Of a stretch of 15,276 bases of DNA, positions 1 through 6,413 are shown piece after piece. The notes under the pieces were generated by a model, which searched no databases, was not told the DNA's origin, and worked only from the letters and a program-made list of their open reading frames with translations. The position numbers were made by a program, and so were the translations under genes. Source of the stretch: Rhodobacteraceae bacterium UBA6273 (lineage in GTDB: Bacteria; Pseudomonadota; Alphaproteobacteria; Rhodobacterales; Rhodobacteraceae); the NCBI GenBank assembly GCA_002440625.1, contig DJUV01000090.1, forward strand, positions 1-15,276, in the 5' to 3' direction. Every line of letters begins with the position of its first letter. Within the stretch, counting starts at the first letter, position 1.

Positions 1-496
1 GCTCGGTCAGGTTCATGGTCCCCGACCATTCGCCCGACACGAGCTTCGGGATGTAAAGCGCCTTGATCTCGTCCGAGGCGTGATGCTCCAGCGCCTCGAT
101 ATGCCCTTGAGTGAGCAGCGGGTTGAGTTGCAGTGCAAGACAGGCGCCCGACAGCATGTCGTTGATCGCCATGTTCACCGTCTGCGGCAGGCCCATGCCG
201 CCATGTTCCTGCGGCGAGGCGACGCCGATCCAGCCGCCCTCCGCGATCGCGCGGAAGGCTTCGGCGAAACCGGGCGAGGTGCGGACGACGCCGTTTTCCA
301 GCCTGGCGGGAACCTTGTCGCCGTTGATATTCACCGGGGCGACGACGGTATCGCAAAGCTTCGCCGCCTCGGTCAGGATCGCCTCGACCATGTCGGGGGT
401 GGCTTCGGCGTAGCGCTCCGTCTCGGCAATGCGGGTGAAGGGGACGACGTGATCAAGCACGAACCGAATGTCGTCGATGGGGGAACGGTAGGTCAT
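1..496 (-). CDS. Acyl-CoA dehydrogenase, DmdC-like subfamily (N-terminal part)
   Basis: Acyl-CoA dehydrogenases are FAD flavoproteins that oxidise acyl-CoA thioesters to 2-enoyl-CoA. Only the first 165 codons are in the window; the gene continues past base 1. The ATG is at 496-494, with GGGAG six bases upstream as ribosome binding site. The protein begins MTYRSPIDDIRFVLDHV, which matches the extra N-terminal segment typical of the long (about 590-residue) subfamily that includes DmdC, the 3-methylmercaptopropionyl-CoA dehydrogenase of DMSP breakdown. It is followed by a helical acyl-CoA dehydrogenase N-terminal domain with a recognisable GGWIGVASPQEHGGMGLP stretch (about residues 90-110) and ends near SGEWSGTMNLTE, where the FAD/substrate-binding middle domain begins. 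The catalytic Glu region is outside the window, so substrate cannot be judged; general beta-oxidation or DMSP use are both possible. It diverges from tsaC across 139 bp. Family assignment is firm, subfamily fairly so. Confidence 0.9.
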   Translation of the reverse strand, partial: MTYRSPIDDIRFVLDHVVPFTRIAETERYAEATPDMVEAILTEAAKLCDTVVAPVNINGDKVPARLENGVVRTSPGFAEAFRAIAEGGWIGVASPQEHGGMGLPQTVNMAINDMLSGACLALQLNPLLTQGHIEALEHHASDEIKALYIPKLVSGEWSGTMNLTE

Positions 497-635
497 CTGA
501 AACTCCCGGCGGCTTGGCAATCCGAATGCCCGCGCATATGAAACTGTCTAGAAGCTCTTCGCAATCTCTGCCTCAGGGCGGCCCCCGGCAACTTTAACGC
601 TGCGTCACGATGGGCGCATCTGGAAGTGACCTTCC
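497..635. promoter_or_regulatory. Divergent intergenic region, acyl-CoA dehydrogenase / tsaC
   Basis: These 139 bp must hold the promoters of both divergent genes. For the minus-strand dehydrogenase gene I see a possible -35 TTGCGA (reverse complement of 558-563) with a weak TCATAT -10 about 17 bases further. For tsaC only an isolated -10-like TTTAAC (593-598) is visible, with no good -35. Both assignments are weak. The last 14 bases form the small hairpin annotated separately. Confidence 0.35.
622..635 (+). promoter_or_regulatory. Hairpin enclosing the tsaC ribosome binding site
   Basis: GGAAG (622-626), loop TGAC and CTTCC (631-635) form a perfect five-pair hairpin. Its 3' arm abuts the GTG start codon at 636. 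GGAAG is the only Shine-Dalgarno-like sequence at a usable distance (nine bases), so the hairpin would hide it. That it reduces translation is inference; the pairing is seen directly. Confidence 0.4.
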
Positions 636-1577
636 GTGACTGAACGCCTTACCCCCGATGCGACCGGGCTTGCCCAAGCCGCAGGCCTGCTGAAGGCCGG
701 CGATCTCGTCGCTTTTCCGACTGAGACGGTCTATGGCCTTGGCGGCGATGCCCGCTCCGACATCGCCGTCGCGCGCATCTTCGAGGCAAAGGGCCGTCCG
801 CGCTTCAACCCGCTGATCGTGCATGTGCCCGACATTGCCGCCGCACGGCGGCTGGCGCATTTCGACGACCGCGCCGAACGGGTCGCCTCGGCTTTCTGGC
901 CCGGCCCCTTGACGCTGGTCTTGCCGCTCCGCGCGGAGGCAGGGCTTTCGGCGCTCGTGACGGCGGAACTCACGTCGGTCGCGATCCGCGTTCCCGCCCA
1001 TCCGGTGGCGCAGGGGCTTCTCCGCGCCTTCGGCGGGCCGGTCGCCGCGCCCTCGGCCAATCCTTCGGGGCGGGTCAGCCCGACGCGGGCCGATCATGTC
1101 ATGGAAGGGCTTTCAGGCCGCATCGCGGCGGTGGTTGACGGCGGGGCATCGGCGGTCGGGCTGGAATCGACCATCCTTGGCCTTGTGGGCGAGGCGCGGC
1201 TTCTGCGTCCCGGCGGCATTCCGGCGGAGGTGCTGGAGGCATGCCTCGGCATGCCGCTTCTGACCGGCGCGGACCCGGCGCGGCCCACCGCTCCCGGCCA
1301 GCTTGCCTCGCATTACGCGCCGGGTGCGGCGGTGCGCCTTGGCGTCACGACGCCTTCGTCCGGCGCGGTCTGGATCGGCTTCGGCCCCGATTGCCGGGGC
1401 GCGGCAATCAACCTTTCGGAAACCGGCGATCTGGTCGAGGCGGCGGCAAACCTCTTCCACGCCCTGCGCGAGGCGGACCGGCTTGCTTTCGGCGTGATCG
1501 AGGTCGCACCGATCCCCGACCACGGCCTTGGCCGCGCCATCAACGACCGCCTGCGAAGGGCCGCGGCGCCAAGGTAG
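636..1577 (+). CDS. tsaC: L-threonylcarbamoyladenylate synthase, Sua5/TsaC type
   Basis: The enzyme makes threonylcarbamoyl-AMP from threonine, bicarbonate and ATP, the first step of the t6A37 modification in ANN-decoding tRNAs; TsaB/TsaD/TsaE complete it. The 313-residue protein has the long Sua5 architecture. The YrdC domain covers about residues 10-200, with FPTETVYGLG (27-36), KGRPRFNPL (52-60), PSANPSGRVSPT (139-150), ESTI (177-180) and RPGG (191-194). Then comes the linker with SHYAPG (225-230) and the smaller C-terminal Sua5 domain (to 313). The start is GTG at 636: GGAAG lies nine bases upstream and MTERLTPDATG leads straight into the domain. The stop at 1575-1577 is only three bases from the stop of the convergent oxidoreductase gene, so the two transcripts must run into each other or overlap. 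Identification is firm; the exact start is likely but rests on a weak, possibly occluded ribosome binding site. Confidence 0.96.
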   Translation: MTERLTPDATGLAQAAGLLKAGDLVAFPTETVYGLGGDARSDIAVARIFEAKGRPRFNPLIVHVPDIAAARRLAHFDDRAERVASAFWPGPLTLVLPLRAEAGLSALVTAELTSVAIRVPAHPVAQGLLRAFGGPVAAPSANPSGRVSPTRADHVMEGLSGRIAAVVDGGASAVGLESTILGLVGEARLLRPGGIPAEVLEACLGMPLLTGADPARPTAPGQLASHYAPGAAVRLGVTTPSSGAVWIGFGPDCRGAAINLSETGDLVEAAANLFHALREADRLAFGVIEVAPIPDHGLGRAINDRLRRAAAPR

Positions 1578-1580
1578 CGG

Positions 1581-2630
1581 TCAGAGGCTGTCCTCGACCC
1601 GAAACCCGTCCGGGATTGCATCGTGCCCTTCAAGCACCAGATCGGCCATCACCGTTGCCACCTTCGGTGCCATGCCGAAGCCGATCTTGAAGCCGCCATT
1701 GGCGACGTACGCTCCCGCCCGCCCCGGCCAGGCGCCCAGCATCGGCGCCCGGCTCTTCGCGCGCGGACGCAACCCCGCCCAGCGTTCGATGACCGGCGCG
1801 TCGCGAAGCGCTGGGCAGGCGGCGCGGGCCGCCGCAATCACCACCTCAAGCCGTTCGTCGACCGTATCCGGCGCATCGAAGACCCTTTCCGAGGTTGACC
1901 CCACCGCGACGGTCCCGTCGCCATGCGGCACGATATGCACGCCATCGACGAAAAGTTGCGGCCGGGTTTCAAATCCCGGACAGGCGAAAAGCGCGGCCTG
2001 CCCCTTGACGGCGCCGCCGATATCGCGCCCGAGGTCCGTACCAAGCGCCGCGAGACCCGCCGCTCCGGTGGCCCAGACGACTGGCCCCGCGCCCGTCGGC
2101 GCCTCCACCCCCTCGGTCACGGAACCGCCCCGCGCCCGGATCGCCGCGACGAGCGCCCGTGCCGCCTGCCGGGGATGGAGCCGCGCCGAGAGCGTGTCGC
2201 GGATCAGAAAGCCGCTGGGCGAGGCTGGCTGCCAGCCGTCATCCATGACAGGGACCAGATCCCAGACCGCCGCATCGCGCCAGAGCGCCTTTGCCCCCGC
2301 CCCGCGCGTCCTTGCGAGATCAAGCGCCGCCGCATCGGCGACGGGCTGCATCCGGCCCGTGCGGGCATAGCCCGGATCGACCCCGCCTGCCGCCGCGACC
2401 CCTGCCCAGAACGCGGGCGCCATGAGCAGGCTCTCAAGCTGGAACTGCTTCTTCGGATTCCATTGCTCCGGCACATGCGGGGCCAGCGCGCCGACGATCC
2501 CGCCCGACGATCCCGCACCGATCCGCGTCTTTTCCAGAACGTTCACCTTCGCGCCACGTCGGGCGCATTCCCAGGCGATGGCGAGGCCGAAGATCCCCGC
2601 CCCCATCACCGTGACGTCCGGCGTTGCCAT
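1581..2630 (-). CDS. FAD-dependent DAO-family oxidoreductase, candidate MnmC(o)-like partner of MnmD
   Basis: A 349-residue flavoprotein of the D-amino-acid oxidase / glycine oxidase (DAO) superfamily. The FAD Rossmann motif GAGIFG is at residues 10-15 and the ribose-binding acidic residue at E33. A second FAD segment (GAGSSGGIVGAL, about 38-49) follows, and the C-terminal DAO signatures WAGLRPRAKSRAPMLGAW and YVANGGFKIGFGMAP are present. No signal peptide is seen, so it is cytosolic. The ATG at 2630-2628 is chosen because the FAD motif starts right behind it and AAGGG lies upstream; the frame stays open further, but that would run into mnmD. It diverges from mnmD with 43 bp between starts. 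In E. coli MnmC an MnmD-like methylase domain is fused to a DAO-type domain that removes the glycine carbon chain from cmnm5(s2)U34. The location therefore suggests, by inference, the same role here. A generic amino-acid or amine oxidase is the alternative. Confidence 0.85.
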   Translation of the reverse strand: MATPDVTVMGAGIFGLAIAWECARRGAKVNVLEKTRIGAGSSGGIVGALAPHVPEQWNPKKQFQLESLLMAPAFWAGVAAAGGVDPGYARTGRMQPVADAAALDLARTRGAGAKALWRDAAVWDLVPVMDDGWQPASPSGFLIRDTLSARLHPRQAARALVAAIRARGGSVTEGVEAPTGAGPVVWATGAAGLAALGTDLGRDIGGAVKGQAALFACPGFETRPQLFVDGVHIVPHGDGTVAVGSTSERVFDAPDTVDERLEVVIAAARAACPALRDAPVIERWAGLRPRAKSRAPMLGAWPGRAGAYVANGGFKIGFGMAPKVATVMADLVLEGHDAIPDGFRVEDSL

Positions 2631-2633
2631 TCC

Positions 2634-2659
2634 CTGCCCTTCCCGCATAAGTCGGGCAG
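2634..2659. promoter_or_regulatory. Inverted repeat in the 43-bp divergent gap of oxidoreductase and mnmD
   Basis: CTGCCC (2634-2639) and GGGCAG (2654-2659) form a six-base inverted repeat with a 14-base spacer, midway between the two start codons (2630 and 2674). The gap is too short for two separate promoters plus leaders, so the promoters must overlap each other or the genes. The repeat may simply be two purine-rich ribosome binding regions facing away from each other. Operator function is speculative. Confidence 0.25.
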
Positions 2660-2673
2660 AAGGGTTAGGGCAG

Positions 2674-3360
2674 ATGACCACAAAGGACCAGAGCGAGCGC
2701 GTGACATGGCGCGACGGGACGCTGCCCGTCTCGGCGCTGTTCGACGATCCGTATTTCTCGCTCGCCAATGGCCTCGCCGAAACCCGGCACGTCTTTCTGG
2801 CGGGGAATGACCTCCCCGGCAGGTTCCGCGACGGGTTCCAGATCGCTGAGCTTGGCTTCGGCACCGGCCTCAACCTGATGGCCGCCTCTATTGCCTGGGA
2901 GGTAGCCGGCATTCCCGGCAGGCTCCGCTTCACCAGTTTCGAAGCCTTTCCGATGCCCGCCGCCGACATGAACCGGGCACTGGCCGCCTTCCCCGAGGTT
3001 CATGGCCGCGCCCGCCCCCTCCTCCATGCCTGGGCCCGTGGCGAACGCCGTTTCGCGCTTGGCCCGGTCGAGGTGGAGGTGGTCGAAGGCGACGCGCGCG
3101 AAACCCTGCCCCGCTCGCGGGTTATGGCCGACGCCTGGTTCCTCGACGGTTTTTCCCCGGCGCGGAACCCCGAGCTTTGGGGCGAAGACCTGCTGGCCGA
3201 GGTCGCCCGCCATACCGCACCGGGCGGCACTTTCGCCACCTACACGGCGGCGGGTTTCGTCCGGCGGGGCTTGCAGTCGGCGGGTTTTCAGGTAGAGCGC
3301 GTTCAGGGCTTCGGCACCAAGCGGCACATGAGCCGCGGCTTCCTGGACAGCGCGGCATGA
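2674..3360 (+). CDS. mnmD: tRNA (5-aminomethyl-2-thiouridine34) methyltransferase, stand-alone MnmD
   Basis: This is the SAM-dependent methylase that turns nm5(s2)U34 into mnm5(s2)U34 in tRNAs for Lys, Glu, Gln and others. It corresponds to the N-terminal domain of bifunctional E. coli MnmC. The 228-residue protein has the family entry motif DDPYFSLANGLAETRHVFL (24-42), SAM motif I ELGFGTGLN (59-67), VEGDARETLP (137-146), the diagnostic DAWFLDGFSPARNPELW (153-169) and GFGTKRHMSRG (212-222). It ends there, with no oxidase domain fused. The start at ATG 2674 is supported by AGGG-type purines just upstream and by the family N-terminus beginning soon after; the frame extends further upstream but only through the divergent gene. 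The stop overlaps the next gene's start (ATGA, 3357-3360), so the transporter gene is translationally coupled to it. The divergent neighbour is a DAO-type flavoprotein that may supply the missing MnmC activity. Confidence 0.93.
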   Translation: MTTKDQSERVTWRDGTLPVSALFDDPYFSLANGLAETRHVFLAGNDLPGRFRDGFQIAELGFGTGLNLMAASIAWEVAGIPGRLRFTSFEAFPMPAADMNRALAAFPEVHGRARPLLHAWARGERRFALGPVEVEVVEGDARETLPRSRVMADAWFLDGFSPARNPELWGEDLLAEVARHTAPGGTFATYTAAGFVRRGLQSAGFQVERVQGFGTKRHMSRGFLDSAA

Positions 3361-4235
3361 GCGAACAGAACAACCGCCTCGGCGCCTGGCTGATGATTGC
3401 CACGAGCTTTGTCTTCGCCATGCAGGACGGCATCTCGCGCCATCTGGCCGACAGCTACAACGTCTACATGGTGGTGATGATCCGTTTCTGGTTCTTCGCC
3501 GCCTTCGTGATGGTGCTGGCGGCACGCAAGCCGGGCGGCATCCGCGCCGCAACGCACAGCCGCTTTCCGCTGTTGCAGATCACACGCGGCGTGCTTCTCG
3601 CCGCCGAGGTCTGCGTCATGGTCACGGCATTTACCCTTCTCGGCCTTGTCGAAAGCCATGCCGTCTTCACCAGCTATCCCTTGCTCGTCGCCGCCCTTTC
3701 CGGACCGGTCCTTGGCGAAAAGGTCGGCTGGCGGCGCTGGTCTGCGATCGGTGTCGGTTTCGTCGGCGTCCTCATCATCCTTGAGCCTGGGGTCCGGGTC
3801 TTCTCGCCCACCGCTGTGATCCCGCTGGTCGCGGCGGCGATGTTCGCGCTCTACGGCCTCCTGACGCGCTTCGTGGCGCGGGGCGACTCGGCCTCGGTCA
3901 GCTTCTTCTGGACAGGGATCACCGGGGCCGTGGCGATGACCCCGGTCGGCATCCTCTACTGGCAACCGATGAGCCTTGCCGACTGGGGCTGGATGGCCGT
4001 GCTCTGCTGCACGGCCGCGACCGGGCACTGGCTGATGATCCGTTCGCTGGAAGTCGCCGAGGCGAGCGCGGTGCAGCCCTTCGCCTATTTCCAGCTGGTT
4101 TTCGTGGCGGTGCTTGGCCTGACGCTTTTTGACGAGGTGCTGCGGCCCAACGTCGCGATCGGCGCCGCCATCGTCGTCGCCGCCGGCCTCTTCACGCTCT
4201 GGCGGCAGCGGGTCAGGGCGAAGGCGGGAAGGTAG
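3357..4235 (+). CDS. EamA/DMT-family transporter (drug/metabolite exporter type)
   Basis: A 292-residue inner-membrane protein made of two EamA repeats (about residues 10-143 and 153-284), each with roughly five hydrophobic segments, giving the ten-helix drug/metabolite transporter fold. The conserved repeat ends are visible: PLLVAALSGPVLGEKV (108-123) in the first repeat and PFAYFQLVFVAVLGLTLFDE (241-260) in the second, followed by AAIVVAAGLFTLWRQR. The start is the ATG in the ATGA overlap with mnmD; a longer open frame upstream lies inside mnmD and is rejected. The substrate cannot be read from sequence; relatives export amino acids, nucleotides, metabolites or drugs. Overlap with mnmD means co-expression, not necessarily shared function. 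The gene is convergent with the transglycosylase gene. Confidence 0.9.
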   Translation: MSEQNNRLGAWLMIATSFVFAMQDGISRHLADSYNVYMVVMIRFWFFAAFVMVLAARKPGGIRAATHSRFPLLQITRGVLLAAEVCVMVTAFTLLGLVESHAVFTSYPLLVAALSGPVLGEKVGWRRWSAIGVGFVGVLIILEPGVRVFSPTAVIPLVAAAMFALYGLLTRFVARGDSASVSFFWTGITGAVAMTPVGILYWQPMSLADWGWMAVLCCTAATGHWLMIRSLEVAEASAVQPFAYFQLVFVAVLGLTLFDEVLRPNVAIGAAIVVAAGLFTLWRQRVRAKAGR

Positions 4236-4258
4236 GGGCGGCGCGATGGCGCCACCCC
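4235..4258 (+). terminator. Hairpin at the end of the EamA gene, no T-tract
   Basis: GGGG (4235-4238) and GGCGC (4240-4244) pair with GCGCC (4249-4253) and CCCC (4255-4258) around loop GATG, with one C/A mismatch. The structure begins on the last base of the stop codon. No T-run follows, so it is not a classical intrinsic terminator; it might be a pause site or a 3'-end stabiliser between convergent genes. The rest of the 85-bp gap to the transglycosylase stop shows nothing. Confidence 0.3.
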
Positions 4259-4320
4259 GCGGGCCGACGCGCCCTTTCGTTGCTCATCGGAGATACGCGG
4301 TTGGCGGCGACTTCGCCCCC

Positions 4321-6264
4321 TCACCGCCCCTTCAGCTCATCCGTGAACCGGATCGCTCCGGCCTGCCCGCTCAGCCGGGCGCGGTAGATCGGCAGGCTTT
4401 CAGCGACGCGCATCACATAGGTCTGCGTCTCGCGGAAGGGGATGGCCTCGATCCAGTCGACAGGATCGACGGCATCGCTGCGCGGGTCGCCCAGAAGCTC
4501 GATCCATTGCCGCGACCGGCCCGGCCCGGCGTTGTAGCCGGAGGCGACGAGCAACGGCGAAGTGCCGAACTCCGCCACCAGCCCTTCGAGATAGGCCGAA
4601 CCGAGGGAAGCGTTGTACTTCCAGTCGGTCGTCAGCTTGCCCGGCTCATAGCTGACGCCGATCTTCGCGGCCATCATCTTGGCGGTGCCGGGCATGACCT
4701 GCATCAGCCCGCGCGCGCCGGCGGGCGAGATGACGGCAGCGTTGAACTCGCTTTCCCGCCGGGCGATCGCCAGCGCAAGCTCCGGGTCCACCGGCAATTG
4801 CATCCCCGACAGCGCCGGCACCGGGAAATAGGCCGAAGGCCAGATGACCCCCTTGTCGGCGGCGGCTTTGGCGAGTGACAGGGCCACGTAGGGCTCCTTC
4901 GCCTCCATCGCCATGCCGGCAAGGCGGCCGATCTCATTCCCGTCGAGGCCCTCGCTCAGTTGCAGGAGGAACCGCGCCGCCAGCGTCTCATCCCCTGCGG
5001 CCATCAACTCGCGCGCGGCAAGGAATACCGTCGAGCCGGTGAAGCTGCCCTTTCGCCAGTCGGGGAAGCTTTCGCCGCCGACCATGGCGGGCGAAAGCGG
5101 CAGGCCGACCTTTTCCGCCGAGAGAAGGCCGTAAAAGGAGGTCTGGAACCGCGCGCCCTCGGCATAGGCGGCGCCGGCCTCGCCGGGCTGGCCCAAGGAT
5201 TCAAGCGCGCGGCCCTCCCAGTAATTTGCGCGGGCGAGGCTGATCGGGCCACGCACGGCCTTTTCCGCGCGGCGGAAGTGCTTCAGCGCGGTTTCCGGTT
5301 GGCCGAGTTTCCTCAGCGCGATGTAACCGGCGAGCCATTCGAGATCGGCGTAGTCGCTGCCGCTTTCCAGATAGTGCCGCGCCGCCATCTTGTAGGCCCG
5401 GGAAGGATCGCCCTCGCGCATTTCCTTGCGGGCAAGGCGCCGGCGCCAGTCGGCCCATTGCGCCGGGTCGCCGAGCGCCTGCGCGCTTGCCGAGCGTTCA
5501 AGAAGAAGGTCGCCAGCGCCGTCGTAAATATCCTTGCGGATGCGCCAGCGGAAGCGGTCGTAGGCGAGGCCGCCGGAGGACATCGCCTTTTCCGGCAAGG
5601 CGGAGACAAGCCCGTCCACTCCCTTGTCGTCGGCCTGAAGGGCGACCCGCGCTTCTGCCACCGCGCGGGTGAAGGGGCTGTTGAAGGGCAGCATCCGCCG
5701 CGCATCCTCGGTATAGCCCTCACGCAGCATAGCCGCCGTGCGGCCATCGTGATGTTCGGCGAGGATGGGGGCGTAAAAAGCAAGGAAACTGTCCTGCTCA
5801 TTGGCCGTCATCGGCATGGTGCGCCAGGCGCGGATCGCCTCTTTCCGCGCGGCATCCTCCTGGCCCGCGGCCTGAAGCGCCCGGACCAGCGCGAGGCTGC
5901 CGGCTCCGGTCTGCGGCGGGCCGCTGCGGAAATAGGCGATGACCTGATCGGCCCCCGCACCGGCCATCTGGGCCTCGCCCTGCTTGCGCAGCAGGGACAT
6001 GCCCGGCCAGTCGGGGTAGCTGGTCAGAAAAGCCTGATACTCGCCGAATGACCCGCTGCCATCGCGCAGCCTTTCCCAGTCGATGATCGCTGCCGACAGC
6101 GGGCCGGAAGCGCGCGCCTGCGCCACCGCGCCGGGCCAGTCGCCCTTGTCGGCAAGCCTGAGCGCGGCCTTCAGGCCCGCGCTTTCGTCCGCCTGCGCGG
6201 AGGGCGTCATCGGCATAATGAGCATTAGCGCCAGCGAGGCGGCGCGCGTCGTGGTTCGGATCAT
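4321..6264 (-). CDS. slt: Soluble lytic murein transglycosylase (Slt70-like)
   Basis: A periplasmic enzyme that cleaves the MurNAc-GlcNAc bond of peptidoglycan with formation of 1,6-anhydroMurNAc. The 647-residue protein (from ATG 6264) starts with a signal peptide (basic start, hydrophobic core ending in MTPSAQA). A long alpha-helical, TPR-like superhelical region rich in Ala/Leu helices follows (about 30-480). The C-terminal catalytic domain carries IARRESEFN with catalytic Glu504, the family string SPAGARGLMQVMPGTA and SGYNAGPGR. Length and domain order match Slt70 relatives. The start is uncertain: the frame also offers TTG three codons upstream (6273-6271), and neither has a good Shine-Dalgarno sequence. 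I prefer ATG. Its gene diverges from dapA, with a candidate promoter at 6297-6324. It is convergent with the EamA gene. Confidence 0.95.
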   Translation of the reverse strand: MIRTTTRAASLALMLIMPMTPSAQADESAGLKAALRLADKGDWPGAVAQARASGPLSAAIIDWERLRDGSGSFGEYQAFLTSYPDWPGMSLLRKQGEAQMAGAGADQVIAYFRSGPPQTGAGSLALVRALQAAGQEDAARKEAIRAWRTMPMTANEQDSFLAFYAPILAEHHDGRTAAMLREGYTEDARRMLPFNSPFTRAVAEARVALQADDKGVDGLVSALPEKAMSSGGLAYDRFRWRIRKDIYDGAGDLLLERSASAQALGDPAQWADWRRRLARKEMREGDPSRAYKMAARHYLESGSDYADLEWLAGYIALRKLGQPETALKHFRRAEKAVRGPISLARANYWEGRALESLGQPGEAGAAYAEGARFQTSFYGLLSAEKVGLPLSPAMVGGESFPDWRKGSFTGSTVFLAARELMAAGDETLAARFLLQLSEGLDGNEIGRLAGMAMEAKEPYVALSLAKAAADKGVIWPSAYFPVPALSGMQLPVDPELALAIARRESEFNAAVISPAGARGLMQVMPGTAKMMAAKIGVSYEPGKLTTDWKYNASLGSAYLEGLVAEFGTSPLLVASGYNAGPGRSRQWIELLGDPRSDAVDPVDWIEAIPFRETQTYVMRVAESLPIYRARLSGQAGAIRFTDELKGR

Positions 6265-6296
6265 GGCCTGCAACTGCTTTCGGTTCTTTTTTCGCT

Positions 6297-6324
6297 AGGA
6301 TACCCTGCCTGCCGCAACCTGCAA
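6297..6324 (-). promoter_or_regulatory. Candidate sigma-70 promoter of slt
   Basis: Read on the minus strand: -35 TTGCAG (complement of 6319-6324), a 16-base spacer and -10 TATCCT (complement of 6297-6302). It would start transcription near 6289, leaving about 25 bases of leader. It was found by eye and matches four of six bases at each hexamer. Confidence 0.45.
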
Positions 6325-6333
6325 CACACAAAC

Positions 6334-6360
6334 TTGGCAAGCGCCCCGCCGCCCTATAGG
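6334..6360 (+). promoter_or_regulatory. Candidate sigma-70 promoter of dapA
   Basis: -35 TTGGCA (6334-6339), a short 15-base spacer and -10 TATAGG (6355-6360). Its -35 lies only nine bases from the -35 proposed for the divergent slt promoter, so the two would compete for or share polymerase and regulators. The spacer is shorter than optimal, which lowers confidence. Confidence 0.4.
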
Positions 6361-6399
6361 TTCCGCGCGATTTCAATGGGGCGAGTCTCGCCCGGAACC
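6359..6399 (+). promoter_or_regulatory. Nested hairpin in the dapA leader, next to the ribosome binding site
   Basis: GGGCGA (6379-6384), loop GTC and TCGCCC (6388-6393) form a perfect six-pair hairpin. Directly next to its 3' arm, GGAACC (6394-6399) pairs with GGTTCC (6359-6364), leaving a 14-base bulge on the 5' side. The structure ends two bases before AAGGAG. If transcription starts near 6367, as the candidate promoter suggests, only the inner hairpin is in the RNA and the outer repeat is a DNA-level inverted repeat overlapping the -10. It is far too short and simple to be a lysine riboswitch. Confidence 0.4.
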
Positions 6400-6413
6400 G
6401 CAAGGAGCGTGTC

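Noticed and set aside
2631..2969. Upstream extension of the FAD oxidoreductase frame to 462 residues
   Set aside because: It runs through the divergent mnmD coding sequence. The FAD-binding motif starts directly after the ATG at 2630, which also has a ribosome binding site.
3177..3356. Upstream extension of the EamA transporter frame
   Set aside because: It lies inside mnmD in another frame. The ATGA overlap at 3357 gives a natural start, and the extra residues look non-membrane and shadow-like.
6265..6273. TTG at 6273 as start of slt
   Set aside because: It is possible, but it adds only three residues and has no better ribosome binding site than ATG 6264. The ATG is preferred with low certainty.
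6361..6413. Lysine riboswitch before dapA
   Set aside because: The leader is about 50-150 bases and lacks the multi-helix lysine aptamer; only short inverted repeats are present.
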